Counted from the first letter of the stretch, positions 1-12,511 are shown. The stretch: DNA of 64,000 nucleotides from Triglochin maritima (GCA_963682175.1 OY821793.1:30518391-30582390); one strand, 5' to 3'. The notes: generated from the letters alone by a model not told the origin. Numbers and translations are program-made.

Positions 1-2284
1 ACGAATAGATTCATCAACGTCATTTAAGTCTTTCTGTAGCTTCTGGATTTCTCTTGCATGTTTTTTCTGCTCATCCTTCTTTCTATCGAGCTCCTTCTTA
101 CTACTCTTTATTTTTGACTTGATTCGGGACATTTCTTCTTTTAGCTTAAGAAGCTCTGGTTGCTGGGGAAGGCAGCAAAATTTAGAAGTTTAACAATTGA
201 ACACAAAACAACATTCCAATCGTAAAATATACGACGCAAATGAGAACATTGAAATCACAGCTATCATCATTCCTAATCCTTAAGGACTACTATGCCAGAA
301 ATTGCACATCTGTTCAAGAATATAGGCATAGCATTCCATATACAAGAACTTGTAGTGATGATGTTTGACTTCAGATGCCACTCTAAAAAATCATCTACAT
401 TAAACATGTGTCATGTTTTCTGGGTGTTGAAAAGCAAACATAAAATGCTCTTCCATGTAAGATGTGTGTGTGTGTATTCCTTTTCAGTTGTACTTGCACA
501 GTTATGAATCTAGAATGGTTCTTCGTCAATTAGCTTTGCACATCCCTCAATAACACCACGTATGGATCAGAATCTTGAAACTAACTATACTTAAGAACAA
601 ATCGATCCAGTCTCACAAACAATATAAACTAATATTTTAAAAAATCCTGAAAGATGAGAAAATTCATAAGTTTGCTAAAAGTGAAAAAATAACCTTCTTG
701 TCAAGCTCAATCTTTTTCTTGGCAATCCTCTTCTCACATAATGTCATTTCTTTTAAATATCCAGCTTGCTCTTTCTTTTTTGCATTCATCTCACGATCAA
801 ATTTCTCCTGCTCCTCTAAAATGCTTTCAAGATTTTTGTTTTCAACCCCAAGCTCATTGCTCAACTTGTAAGTGTCATTTTCAATGTTATAAAGCTGCCA
901 GAGGAAGTGTTCTTTCTTCAATAGTTTCTGCAAACAGAAGCAGCAAAATAGAAACTCTTAGTAAACATCCAAATCTGATGCTTGGTTTTGATGGCTAGTT
1001 GAGTACTACAAGATTAATAAAAGTATCTGAGAATCAGATTATCAATATCGAAAAATGGTAAAGGGGAACAAACTCCACTCATATATTTTGCAGGGGAAAC
1101 ATTAAGAGCTACATAAAACAAGTCTAAGTATGTACCCGATTGAGGAACATCACCAAGTGACCAGGATTACAAAAATGTCAGGATATTTACGAATGGTGAA
1201 ACAAGATGTGTTGCTAATAATAGAGAATACAATCCTTATACGAACTTATTATGTGAAAAGGTGCAGAGTAAAAAATTAAGTCAAACATGAAATTATTTTT
1301 GTGGGTGAGTCAATGTGGACAAAACAAAGGCGAGAATAAGGTTATAACGTACTTGAATTTTCCTTAAACTTGTGCAATGAAATGCTTTGGTGCATCCAAA
1401 ATTAACCGTATGCTTTGAGGTAAAAATATTGAAGGTCGTAGTGAGCATGTTGTCTAAACAAATTATGAATTTCATAGTTAGAAGTGAAAGTGCAAAAATT
1501 GAAAAACAAATGTTGAGTACATGCCAATTGATCTTGCATGCGAAGGTGCTTCTCGGCCTCCTCTTTCTGTGCTTTCTTCTGCTTCCTCTCCATGCTGATA
1601 TTTTTCTTCTTCTGATAAACAAGTGCGGATTTCTCTTCGGCACTGGCTTTTTCCTCATCCAAATCGTCATAGTCTTTCTTGAGATCATCGGACCCAGAAA
1701 TCTGCTCGATAAGCGCGGACAGCTCTTTGGGATTCTTGGAAGCAATCGATTCCACATCACCCTGAAACGCAAAGTTAATTATCAATATGAAAATGAGAAA
1801 GAGGTATTGTGAGAGTTAAGTTAAGGAAGTAAAAGTGTTAAGATACCTGAAAGACGAGAAAGTTACGGGCTTTGACTAGAATGCCAAAAGACCTGAGCTT
1901 GGTGTTGTAGTCGTCCCAAGTGACGAGCTTTCCATCGATTCGGTACTCGCTGGCAGCGGAGGAGGTGATGGAGCGGGTGAAGTGGAGCTCGGTTTGGTCG
2001 GGGGTGAGGTAGACGAGGGTGACGAAGGCCCTCCTTCCCTTTTGGTCCTTTTCGCGGTCGTCCATGGCGAAGATGAGGTCCTTGAGGTGTGCACCGCGGA
2101 GGTGGGCGGAGCGGACGCCGAGGACGAAGCTGATGGCGTCCATTAGGTTGGACTTGCCGGAGCCGTTGGGGCCGATTATGGCGGTGAAGTCGTAGAAGGG
2201 GCCGATGGTCTGGAAGCCCCTGTAGGACTTGAAATTCTCCAGCTCAAGCCGATGGATTTTGCCCTGAAGCGTCGACGTCGTCAT
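1..2284 (-). CDS. SMC1: SMC1 cohesin subunit, N-terminal exons (gene continues past the left edge)
   Basis: Encodes the N-terminal part of the SMC1 ATPase, which with SMC3 and a kleisin forms the cohesin ring that holds sister chromatids together in the nucleus. Four exons are visible on the minus strand: 2284-1847 (146 codons), 1761-1525 (79), 927-694 (78) and 162 to the window edge. The start is the ATG at 2282-2284. The Walker A motif GPNGSGKSN lies near residues 38-46, followed by the family-typical LVKARNFLVFQGDVESIASK across the first exon junction. From about residue 160 the protein becomes a charged coiled coil (KKKNISMERKQKKAQKEEAE), as expected after the head. Intron 2 (1524-928) seems to begin with GC rather than GT: only a junction right after codon TTG keeps the frame and the family alignment, and the next possible GT would create a stop. 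No broken codon is seen. It lies head-to-head with the reductase gene. Confidence 0.95.
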
Positions 2285-2547
2285 CCTTATTACTCGTAGG
2301 AAGGTCTTAGGGTTTCATTCACGACCCGACGACCCCGGATGGGATGGGATGGGATATAACCACTAATCTCATCTCAATACTTGACTTCCTTAAACTTTGG
2401 GGGTAAAAAAAAGATGGTGAAAAGTACAAGGGTGTATATGCAAAAGTCGAAAAGCTTATCATTATCATATCAAAAACTGAGCGCCATATGTTGTGATGTG
2501 GTGGAAGAACCGAACTGAAGAAGAAGAAGAAGAAGAAGAAGAAGGAA
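2285..2547. promoter_or_regulatory. Short divergent promoter region between SMC1 and the aldo-keto reductase
   Basis: Only 263 bases separate the two start codons, so both 5' UTRs and promoters must share this stretch or overlap. A plant telo-box (AAACCCTA on the minus strand, 2315-2308) lies just upstream of the SMC1 ATG; such boxes are common in genes active in dividing cells. A GAA microsatellite at about 2518-2545 abuts the reductase start. Transcription start sites cannot be placed from sequence alone. Confidence 0.6.
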
Positions 2548-5500
2548 ATGAGCAGAAGCACGATAAGTACGTGTCAACCTCTCGCCCTCTCTTTCCATTA
2601 CCAACGACGTGGAGGAGGAGGAGGAGGAGGAGGAAACTATTTGGTGATTCCTCGTCGTCGGAAGATAACATCCGCCGCTTTGAAGTTGGAGTTGGAGTTG
2701 AAGTATCACAAACTTGGGGATTCCGACCTCAACATCACTGAAATCACTCTCGGAACCGTAATTTTTTATATATATATTATTACTTGAGTTGAGTTTGAGC
2801 ATCGCAAACTTGGGGAATTCCGACCAACTTCAGTATTTTAAAACAATAAAAATAATATAATGCATGCATGCAGATGACTTTCGGGCAACAGAACACGGAG
2901 CAAGAGGCGCACCATCAGTTGACTTACGCCTTCGAAAGAGGCATCAATTCCATCGACACCGCCGAAGCTGTATGTGTTTATCTTTTCTTTTCTTTCATTT
3001 ACTAGTTAGTTACTACTACTAATTAACGAAATTAATCAGTAGTTTATATATGTACTCAATTGGGTTCTCAGTATCCAATCCCAATGAACAAGGAAACACA
3101 AGGAAGGACTGACCTTTACATTGGTAATTGGATCAAATCTAGGCCTCGAGATAAGGTACCTATTCAATTTTTCACATTTCCTACGACTTACAACTCAAAT
3201 TGGTCAACTCTCGTACGTACGTACGTACAGATTATTTTGGCCACAAAAATCTGTGGTTATTCCGAGCGATCAACTTACATTCGTGACAACCAGAAGATTC
3301 TCAGAGTCGACAAAGCTAATATAAAGGAAAGCGTCGAAAAAAGTCTCAAACGTCTTTCAACCGACTACATTGATTTGCTTCAGATACACTGGTAATTAAC
3401 ACTTCCTATTGCCTCTGTCACAACCCATCAATGACTAACTTTGTCAAATTTTGCAGTCTTAACTTGAACGTACATCTCGTCATAATGTCAAGTTAAAAAA
3501 TGGGTTCATCTTTCGTCTTATTTTTCCTAGGCTTCAATTGCATGATGTTCCAATATTAACATTTTGACCGATGCTCATAGTGATGACGATGATGATGATG
3601 ATGAATAACCCCACAAGTTCGTCATGCCGCATAGTTACGCAGAAATAGCAAATTTTGGATTTGCTACAGTTATTAATTACTCAAGGACAAATTGTTTCAA
3701 TATTGTTACAGAGGCTTAATGTTGCACCGAAACTTGCATAATAATATGTTGTTGTTTGGGACATACGGATGAAAGACTTACATGTTTCAAATAGTATGCA
3801 CCTATAGCCATCTCAGAGATTTTTGTAAATGTGCAGGCCAGATCGTTATGTTTCACTGTTTGGTGAGTACAGTTATGATCCTTTGAAGTGGAGACCGAGT
3901 GTGCCTTTTGTTGAACAACTCAGGGCATTTCAGGAACTTATTCAGGAGGGAAAGGTAGTGATTGCTTCAAATAGTTTTTTCCTAGGGAGCATTTGTGTAA
4001 CATCCTAAAACAGCAAAAAACTTAAAATTTATCATCAAGAAATCAGAGATCAATAATCAAAAGATGAGACTGTTACTTCTCATAAAAACATTCAAGCGGT
4101 GCACCATATTACATCAGAATTGGTCAAAAAGTTACATGATAACATCAGATATAACAAAAGGAGATACAAGTAATCATGTCAACCTCAGTGGTCTGAATGA
4201 AAGGATAAGATCCCAAATGTCAGCGCCCGCTGTCACCACCCAACTGGACCTACTGCGGTCCTGAATAAAACATGCAACAACAATGTCTGAGTTTCCGTAA
4301 GGAAACCCCGTATGCCAAGCTTACCTATATGCACGCAGTAGTACAAATGAACTTATCATACTAGTAGCATGTCGTGTCATCAACAGTAAAAAAACAATTC
4401 CCCCGAAGGGTAAAATGGGACATCAGTTCGACAATCATCATCGGGTCTCCCAAGGAGACCTACTGTCACACCCTTAAAGTCTTCCGCCAGGGGGTGTTGA
4501 TGCGTGCAGACTGTTTGGGGAACATCGGGTGGTCATATGAGCATAAATGTTATATGGGGGAGAGGCTTCAACTCGAAGGTGAGCGCCTACGGGACTGCAC
4601 TTATATGCAGTTGGGAGCGTAGGACTGGTTGGGAGCTGAAGCCGCTTCCCTGACGAGCCCGAGGCAGGGCGAAACCAGTCGATGTTGTCTCACGCGCAGG
4701 GAAGCGGCTTCAGCTCCCAACCAGTAGGGCTCGTCAGGGAAGCGGCTTCAGCTCCCAACCAGTCCTACGCTCCCAACTGCATATAAGTGCAGTCCCGTAG
4801 GCGCTCACCTTCGAGTTGAAGCCTCTCCCCCATATAACATTTATGCTCATATGACCACCCGATGTTCCCCAAACAGTCTGCACGCATCAACACCCCCTGG
4901 CGGAAGACTTTAAGGGTGTGACAAACTCTCCTCCCTTTAAAATCGTGCACGTCCTCGTGCACATCTTACTTATCACCATCCAGGTATTCTGCGAGTGGGA
5001 ATATATGCCCCCTCATTCCTCTCTGAGGTCTCCTGACTACTTACGTTCGCCCACAAGCACATGGCCAACTACGCAGCTTCTGGACTGGAGCTTGGGAGTT
5101 TCCCAAACCGTCCGATACACCTTAGATGTAGAAGCTCCCCTGCTACTCGCCTCTTGCAAGTCTTTTCGCGGGGCATCTCAGGATGTATAGGTTTGGCTCT
5201 GATACCAATTATTACGGAGTTGTGCGGTAACAGTCGCACACGCCCGCACAGCACTGTGCGCGCGCATATATATGCACACACAGTCAGCTATTCTGCGCGT
5301 GAGACAACATCGACTGGTTTCGCCCTGCCTCGGGCTCGTCAGGGAAGCGGCTTCAGCTCCCAACCAGTCCTACGCTCCCAACTGCATATAAGTGCAGTCC
5401 CGTAGGCGCTCACCTTCGAGTTGAAGCCTCTCCCCCATATAACATTTATGCTCATATGACCACCCGATGTTCCCCAAACAGTCTGCACGCATCAACACCC

Positions 5501-8500
5501 CCTGGCGGAAGACTTTAAGGGTGTGACAAACTCTCCTCCCTTTAAAATCGTGCACGTCCTCGTGCACATCTTACTTATCACCATCCAGGTATTCTGCGAG
5601 TGGGAATATATGCCCCCTCATTCCTCTCTGAGGTCTCCTGACTACTTACGTTCGCCCACAAGCACATGGCCAACTACGCAGCTTCTGGACTGGAGCTTGG
5701 GAGTTTCCCAAACCGTCCGATACACCTTAGATGTAGAAGCTCCCCTGCTACTCGCCTCTTGCAAGTCTTTTCGCGGGGCATCTCAGGATGTATAGGTTTG
5801 GCTCTGATACCAATTATTACGGAGTTGTGCGGTAACAGTCGCACACGCCCGCACAGCACTGTGCGCGCGCATATATATGCACACACAGTCAGCTATTCTG
5901 CGCGTGAGACAACATCGACTGGTTTCGCCCTGCCTCGGGCTCGTCAGGGAAGCGGCTTCAGCTCCCAACCAGTCCTACGCTCCCAACTGCATATAAGTGC
6001 AGTCCCGTAGGCGCTCACCTTCGAGTTGAAGCCTCTCCCCCATATAACATTTATGCTCATATGACCACCCGATGTTCCCCAAACAGTCTGCACGCATCAA
6101 CACCCCCTGGCGGAAGACTTTAAGGGTGTGACACCTACCGTAGACACATATGGTCTAACGGAACAAGGCGTGACGCTCCCCACACGTGGCTATACTAATC
6201 ATGGGGTTCGGCAAGGAGCATCCACCAAGTCCGCGTCATAAGAAACAGATCTGTAACTTCGTGCCCGAAACCACCCAAACGGAGTCGTTACTTGGTCGGT
6301 CCATCAATCATCATCTAAGTAGGTGCCCAGTTGAGGAAAAACATCGCCGGAACTGAATCGACGACATCACCGACACAACATCGGTGGTCCAACATACGTC
6401 CAACACAGCATCGGACGGGTCCAGATCGAAGTCCGCCGAATCATCAGGCTCCACAAGCCGTAAACACCAACTTCGCCGCTATAAAAGCAAGGGCAGCGAC
6501 CTCTGTAGCAATCCAGGCCGATTGTCACATAATTCAACGACAGTTGCGTGCCCGCACAACATCATACATTGGGATCCGCGATCCCTCAGACCTGCTACAC
6601 TACAATGAGTCCATCCATCACATCAAGTCACAATCCATACACGGAGGTGACACGTCCCGAACACCCACACTATTCCACACGACGGTCCCTGGGCAAGCAC
6701 GCGAAACACGCCCACCGTCACATCCCGGCTCACGTACTAGGCGAGGACATGAGTTTCCGTGGACAGAGTTTGCATCCTAAAAGAACCGGGAATTCAGTTC
6801 TGTGCACAAACGGTCGAGCGTCCCCATAAGGTTCGGTCGACCGAAAGTCTGCAACGGTCGAACTCTTTGTGCAAAACCTAAGTCCCAATGGTCGAACAAG
6901 AGTCTAAAACCGGTCGACCGATACGTGGTAAAAATCCGGAGTTTGGTCAAAATCAATCAATACTAACGGTCGACCGACTCAGGGGTCTCGGTGGACCGAA
7001 AACTACCAGGGCATCCTAGTAATTCTACGTCATATATCGGTCAAACACATACTAAAATAACGGTCGAACAAACATGCATAATAATCCAGTACACTTAAGT
7101 TCCGATCGAACGGAAATATGGAACCAGTCGACCGAAAACCAACAGGCAATCCCGACCCACCAGCACAATGCACAACCGGTCGACCACCACAAGGCATCGT
7201 CCGACCGGTGTTGATTAAAATCGGGCAAAATGTATTACATCGGTCGACCGTCCGAAGAAACCGATCGACCGTTGGTCGTCTGCAACCTTGCGTCAGCCAA
7301 GGATTTACGCCAAACCCGTCGCCGGTGAGGTCTCCGACCGACCAACACTTCACCCCACACGGGGGGAGCAAGAAAAACACACTAAGTAGCCGACATACTT
7401 TTCTAGACGACGAAACTCGTCGGAGCTTCGCTCGCGCAACATCGCCTACGGAGATCTCCTCACGCGTTAAACTCCACACCTCTCACGTCGGGATCGATCT
7501 TCCACCCTCGTCACCAATCACTCGAGCTTCGGCCTCCTCCACTGCCGCCGAAAAAGGAAAAGGTGAGTGATGTGGTGGAAGGAAGAAAATGAGGAAGAAG
7601 AAGATGAATGAGTTGGTTTTCTCCTTAAAACCCAAACCCAAATTCAATCCACACCCATCCCCTACCCACGCCCCATCACCTCACCTTACCTCCCATGCCT
7701 CCTCTCTCCAAACCTCCCATGCCTCCTCTCTCCAAACCAAGTCAAACTACCACCTAATCACCACTTAACCACTAATTAAACCATAAATGGATTAAGGATA
7801 TTACAATTTGACACACACACATATGTATATATATATTTGTATTTGGTCATGTCTAATACGCAATCAATTTTCCTTGGGTTTTTCTTCTTTGTTTTGCTTG
7901 TTGCAATGTACTATTTAGTGGTTAACTCCACTGACCAGAAATATACCCAAAAAAAACAAAAAAGGAATCATATAATACTGAATTAATAAGCAGTAAGCTT
8001 TAGATGTCCTAACAGATTCCACTGCCGTGCATTTCCAATTAAAGCTTTTCTTTTTTAAGTAAGGCAGCGTAGAACTTCACTCCAGATTATTATTTTGTTG
8101 TGTGTGCAGGTACGGTATATTGGTGTGTCGAATGAAACTTCATATGGCGTGATGGAGTTTGTTAATGCTGCGAAATTGGAAGGGCTGCCAAAGATTGTCA
8201 GCATCCAGAATAGCTACAGTCTGCTTAGTAGATGCAAATTTGAAGGTACAGAGTTTTGCAGCCTACAGTCACACATAACCTAGAATTCTCTCTATTATTG
8301 GTAATTGACAAAGATACAACTTTATGAATCTTTCACAATGAAAAAGAAAATCCTGTGAACCTTATGGACCTTCTAAACTAAAGTTATTTAATGACCTGAA
8401 CAATAGCATAACAATATACGTTGGTGTTTATTTTGGGTTTACTGCTTGGTTAATATTAATTATTAAATTTTACATATTTGAACACGTCGCCATAATACAA

Positions 8501-9087
8501 TCCTGAATTGATTGCTCCTTTAAGAATTGAGCTGATGTCTGTCATTTGCGCAGTTGATCTTGTTGAGGTATGCCATCCAAAGCACTGCAATGTTGGATTG
8601 GTTGCATATTCTCCACTTGCTGGTGGTTGCCTCAGTGGAAAGTACATTGATGCAAGCCCTGAAGCTGCAAAGGGATTTAGGCTTAACATTTTCCCAGGTT
8701 ACATGGAAAGATACAACAAATCGCTTTCGAAGGTATGCTGCAGTTAGACTAGGTCTTCATTTATACAAGTACAAAGTTGGAATTTATTGTTATTGCATTG
8801 CGCAGATGGAGTTGCGGTCAGCTTATAACCGACTTTCCATATTTCAGGAAGCTACCAAATTATACGTCGATCTGGCCAAGAAACACGGTTTGACTCCAGT
8901 CCAACTTGCTCTTGGATTCACACGAGATCGTCCATTCATGACTAGCACCATAATTGGTGCGACCTCAGTTGATCAGCTGAAAGAAAACATCGACGCCTTC
9001 TCTACTGCCCCACGCCCTCTACCTGTTGAGGTCTATGAAGGTATCGAAGATATTTTCAAGAGATACAGGGACCCATCCTTCTTTTAA
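2548..9087 (+). CDS. Chloroplast-type NAD(P)-linked aldo-keto reductase (Tas/At1g04420-like)
   Basis: Eight exons join in frame to 407 residues: 2548-2757, 2874-2969, 3072-3155, 3231-3391, 3837-3954, 8110-8245, 8554-8732, 8848-9087. All introns are GT-AG. The length fits the plant homologues of E. coli Tas. Residues 1-50 look like a chloroplast transit peptide and contain a glycine run encoded by a GGA microsatellite (about 2610-2633). The mature domain starts at about YHKLGDSDLN. The aldo-keto reductase tetrad is present: Asp98 and Tyr103 (SIDTAEAY), Lys136 (ILATKIC) and His183 (LLQIHW). The C-terminal cofactor-binding region includes STIIGATSVDQLKEN. The substrate is unknown; NADPH-dependent carbonyl reduction is inferred from the family. 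Intron 5 is about 4.2 kb because of a transposon; without it the intron would be about 340 bp. The ATG at 2548 gives a plausible transit peptide. Confidence 0.93.
4464..6133 (-). mobile_element. Rearranged tandem TRIM retrotransposon with one inverted LTR
   Basis: A 605-bp unit occurs twice in tandem, ending in a third terminal repeat. Each unit is a 320-bp LTR plus a 285-bp internal part. The minus-strand LTR starts TGTCACACCC. A purine tract AAAGGGAGGAGAGTT (4938-4924) lies directly before the LTR start, and a primer-binding site complementary to initiator tRNA-Met, TGGTATCAGAGCC (5207-5195 and 605 bp further on), lies next to the other LTR edge. LTR copies: 5209-5528 and 5814-6133 (complete), 4700-4923 (partial, with a small internal duplication), plus an inverted partial LTR on the plus strand at 4464-4699. 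The whole block is flanked by CCTAC at 4459-4463 and 6134-6138. There is no protein-coding capacity, as expected for a terminal-repeat retrotransposon in miniature (TRIM). Confidence 0.88.
6825..7290. repeat. Cluster of GGTCGACCG palindromic motifs inside the solo LTR
   Basis: At least four exact GGTCGACCG copies and several near copies (for example CAGTCGACCG and GGTCGAACA) occur in about 470 bases. No coding frame is credible here. The same motif is far denser in the 18-19 kb repeat. Confidence 0.7.
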
Positions 9088-11636
9088 GCATAAGGATGTA
9101 AAATTCTATAGAAGCATCGTCATTCTTCCCTGGTGAACATCTTAACCATTAGTTACTGACATGAACTGAGTTGGTTCAGCATATATATATGGCAGTGCGG
9201 GATATTTGTCTGTCTTCAATTGGGTGCAGCAGCATCATTGTGCATTTATTTTCACTGTCAGGATTTACTTGGCTTCATACTCTGTCTGTGATAATTAGGC
9301 TCGATGTAGGTTCATATCTATTACCATCCTCTACTATTATAACACCATCATTATCCCCCCCAAAAATGTAATTTTGGAGTCCTAAGGCAAATAAACCCGT
9401 AATGTACAAAACGGTAATGCTTCCTGGTCCTTCACAACCGCCCTGTTGTTGCACTTAGTGATTGGCATGCACAGAAGCTTGCATTTACAAAGGTGTCGTG
9501 TGAGTCTGTGAGATAATTCTTTTTACAAATGCCCTTTTTTTTGAAGGTGACTTTAGGAAGCATTGCAGAATTTATAAAATGCCAATTTATAAGTTGTATC
9601 TCGAAAGACATCTCGCATTCAAAGCAGAGGGTTTTTGCAGCTGATTTTGCTCGTATATGAACAGCATGAAAGGGTAACAACTCATTTAGCTTATAATGTG
9701 AAATAGAATATCTGTTTGCATTAAAAAATACTGCTCGTTCAACTTTTGATAAAAAGTCTTAAGCAGTAAGCACCATACATGACCAAACATGCAGCCGTTG
9801 GAATGCAAGTATATACTTAAAAACAAATTGGTACTTGTAGTAGTCATTTGAAATGGTTGCTTTTAATTAAACGGCAATTTTCTAAGGGGAAACTAGAGAA
9901 TACGAGAATCCCCAGGATAGAATAACAACTGGATCAAGTACCTTGAACAAGAAACTTGCAGTACAAACGAACAAATTGAACTTATTTTTTGAAAAAGAGG
10001 GGCCTAACATTGAGTTAGTTTGAACTTTGAAGTATCAAATGTAGATTGTTGACTTGCAGTCCACGAAAAAGCCGATAACACACATCTAGTCATTCCGTAT
10101 GCCACTACCAGTTCAGCAGGGCAACTGGGTAGTTGGTGGGTTGTCGATTTGCATTCCAATTTTGATTAAAAATAACCAACCAAATTTTACGACAATAAAC
10201 AAAAAGGTAGCAAATAACACGATAAAGCTGAACGTGAAAAGTGGAGGATTAGGGATGCATTTAACTGAAAACATCATTCTTGGTAGGAAAACCTTCAGAG
10301 GCAACAGGATGTTTCAAGCAAGAAAGCCATACAAGTTATTGATGAAAAAAGGAAAAAGAAGAAGAAAGACATTTGAACTTTACAAAGTCTCTAAGATCTC
10401 GCTTAAAATTATATTGAACTAATGGAGCTTGATCAGCAAACAGAAACAGAGTGATGTTTTAATAAGATCAAATAAAGGATCAAGCCAGATGATGTTTTAA
10501 TAAATTTATTTCAGGTGCATATACAAACATTAGATAGACGAGATGCACCTCAAAACCCAACGTTTTTTTATCACTAACCACAAAACTCAATTGAAGCACA
10601 TTAGCAGCACAACATAACAAGAGAAACTTGGAGAAAATGTTTCATGTTTCCTATATTTCCCTTTGGAATGACTGAATAGTATTGACTACTGAACTTGGAT
10701 AAAAGGCTAAAACTTTTTAAGTGAACCATGAACAATGAATGCATATTGGCTTTAAAAAAGAATGAAGATCAAGTATTCCAAACTTGAAACAGACAGGAAA
10801 GGTATGCATGACATGGCAAATGGTAGCAATACTGCAGAATGATCCTTCACTTCTAAGAACTCTCAGGTAGTGGTATAACTGAATTGCTGAGAATAGGCAG
10901 GCAGGCTCATCTTCTGAATGGAAGACACACTCAAACTTTCTTTTGATCAGTAGAGTGAATTATTTACAAGTATAATCCATCTATCAGAAAATGTTCATGG
11001 AAGGCCTGGGAATAAGAGAAACCTAGTCAACTACTCCACTCCAATACCAAATTTTGTTGCATCCGATGACACCATGAAGGCATACGTAAGTAAGTAAGAT
11101 CTGAAAGAAGTCTGTGAAATTGTAGTAGTGGAAGTCCAAATGGTCTCAAGTCTCAACCTACGTGATGTTTGTCAATCCTAATCCTGATGATTCTATGGAA
11201 GTATATCTTAACATGTCAATAGTTGTCACAAAATGTAAAGAGACTTGTTTTAGAGCTGAGAAATAAAAAGTGGGGGGGAAACCAATCGATGAATAGGATA
11301 AGTTTTATAGTCAACTTTCTACCTATTCGATTGAATAACTGACAATTAGAATGTAAAATAAGAATCACGGATCGAAAAAAGAAGAATGGAAACAAAAAGA
11401 AAGATGAGCAGAGCAGAAGAGCAAAAAGACAGAAGTCCATGACATGTAATTGGGAAATGGTACAAGCAGCAGTGGTTTCTTCTCAATAGCAAGTAACTAA
11501 ACAGAAAGAACATATGACCCAAATCCAGTGGATTAGCAAGCAAGCAAGAAAGGATTAATCTCATCTCAGAAAGGAAAAGTAAGAAATCGAAATATTGATA
11601 ACCTCTCTCTGACTGTGTCCGTCTGTCTGTCTCTTA
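9088..11636. other. Intergenic stretch between convergent reductase and NAA10 genes
   Basis: AT-rich sequence holding the 3' UTRs of both flanking genes. I see no conserved protein, RNA gene or recognisable transposon end. Short open frames here, such as one near 10.1-10.4 kb, have no family resemblance. Confidence 0.6.
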
Positions 11637-12245
11637 TTAAGAAGAAGAAGATCCATCCTTGTCCTTGTCCTTTGAAGCAGCAACAACAAGAGCAGGGCCG
11701 GAAGAGCAGCAAGCGGCACCAGAGTGGTGATGAACATGAGGATGAGAATGAGAATGAAGTCTTGTGGGTGATGGATTGAGGTACTTCCTCATGTCGTAGG
11801 CGTCCTCTCCGTCGGCGTAGTACTTGGCCTCGATGTCGTGGATCTTGTATCCTAAGGTGGAGGTGTAGAGGTTGAAAGCGGCGCGATTGGAGCGGCGGAC
11901 GTGGAGGGACACGTACTCCGAAGCGAAGACGGATTCCATGGCGTTCTGGGCGGCGGTCATGAGTTTGGTGGCGAGGCCGAGCTTGCGGTGGGTGCGGAGG
12001 ACGGCGAGGGAGGTGATGTGGCCGTGGCAAGGTAGGGTGGAGTCCTCCTCCATCTTTGCAAGGACGTACCCAACGATCCGGCTCCCACCGTCCCCAACGT
12101 AGTCCTCCGCCACGTACAGAAGTTGCGGCCACGACAGGATGTGGTACAAATAGTACTTCATCTGGTAGTTCTCCGGCAGACACAGAAGGTTGCAAGCCTG
12201 CATCTCCAGGACGTCCTCCATCGTCGCCTGACGTATGCAAACCAT
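11637..12245 (-). CDS. NAA10: N-alpha-acetyltransferase 10 (NatA catalytic subunit)
   Basis: An uninterrupted frame of 202 residues, starting [11 protein letters not shown] as in plant and animal NAA10. NAA10 transfers acetyl from acetyl-CoA to the N-terminus of nascent proteins after methionine removal, acting on ribosomes with the scaffold NAA15. The GNAT fold is clear: substrate-binding loop [10 protein letters not shown] at residues 23-32, and the acetyl-CoA loop RTHRKLGLA (R-x-x-G-x-A) at residues 84-92. The following [10 protein letters not shown] and [16 protein letters not shown] are family-typical. The tail from about residue 160 is His- and Ser-rich and ends in a KDKDKD tract, as in plant orthologues, and is likely disordered. 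No introns are needed. A small insertion of a few residues around 50-55 (VGDGGSR) is the only oddity. Confidence 0.96.
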   Translation of the reverse strand: MVCIRQATMEDVLEMQACNLLCLPENYQMKYYLYHILSWPQLLYVAEDYVGDGGSRIVGYVLAKMEEDSTLPCHGHITSLAVLRTHRKLGLATKLMTAAQNAMESVFASEYVSLHVRRSNRAAFNLYTSTLGYKIHDIEAKYYADGEDAYDMRKYLNPSPTRLHSHSHPHVHHHSGAACCSSGPALVVAASKDKDKDGSSSS

Positions 12246-12511
12246 CTCTTTTCTTTTTCTCTGTTTCTAGGGTTTGGTTTGGTTTGGTTTGGTTCTTCGA
12301 CTTCTATTCATCTATCTAATAAATAAATAAAACAAAACAAAATTGGAAATTTGCATTTGTACCATTTATAGTTTTATTATTATTATTATTTATTGATGAC
12401 GCGGAAAGAAATAACAATACCAATAAATAATAAAAAAAGGGAAAATCGAGCAGAGCAGAGCAGACGAAAGTGGGATTAGGAAATTAGGGATTAGGGATTA
12501 GGAAATTAGGG
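12246..12511. promoter_or_regulatory. Short divergent promoter between NAA10 and the XBAT35-like gene
   Basis: The two start codons are 266 bases apart on opposite strands. A telo-box (TAGGGTTT, 12268-12275; AAACCCTA on the minus strand) lies just upstream of NAA10. On the other side several GGATTAGGAAATTAGGG-like repeats (about 12475-12510) run directly into the ATG of the ligase gene. Shared regulation of the two genes is an inference from this spacing. Confidence 0.6.

Larger units (their letters stand above)
3996..7805 (+). mobile_element. Solo-LTR-like insertion in the reductase intron 5
   Basis: The element begins TGTAACATCC and ends GGATATTACA, an imperfect inverted pair bounded by TG and CA. 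It is flanked by identical 5-bp copies of ATTTG (3991-3995 and 7806-7810). These are hallmarks of an LTR retrotransposon integration. No gag-pol reading frame, primer-binding site or second LTR of this type is visible. Without the nested TRIM insertion it is about 2.1 kb, so a solo LTR is the simplest reading; a large non-autonomous derivative is the alternative. The middle part (about 6140-7570) is GC-richer than the surrounding intron and contains a GGTCGACCG cluster. Confidence 0.75.

Noticed and set aside
4918..6010. Repeated open frames of 61-114 codons on both strands
   Set aside because: They are duplicated because the 605-bp TRIM unit is duplicated, lie across LTR boundaries and have no protein family resemblance.
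10099..10422. A 107-codon plus-strand frame in the reductase-NAA10 gap
   Set aside because: No family resemblance, no repeat or splice context, and AT-rich composition typical of chance frames.
11566..12240. A 224-codon minus-strand frame overlapping NAA10
   Set aside because: It is an alternative frame of NAA10, rich in Arg/Pro/His from high GC, with no recognisable motif.
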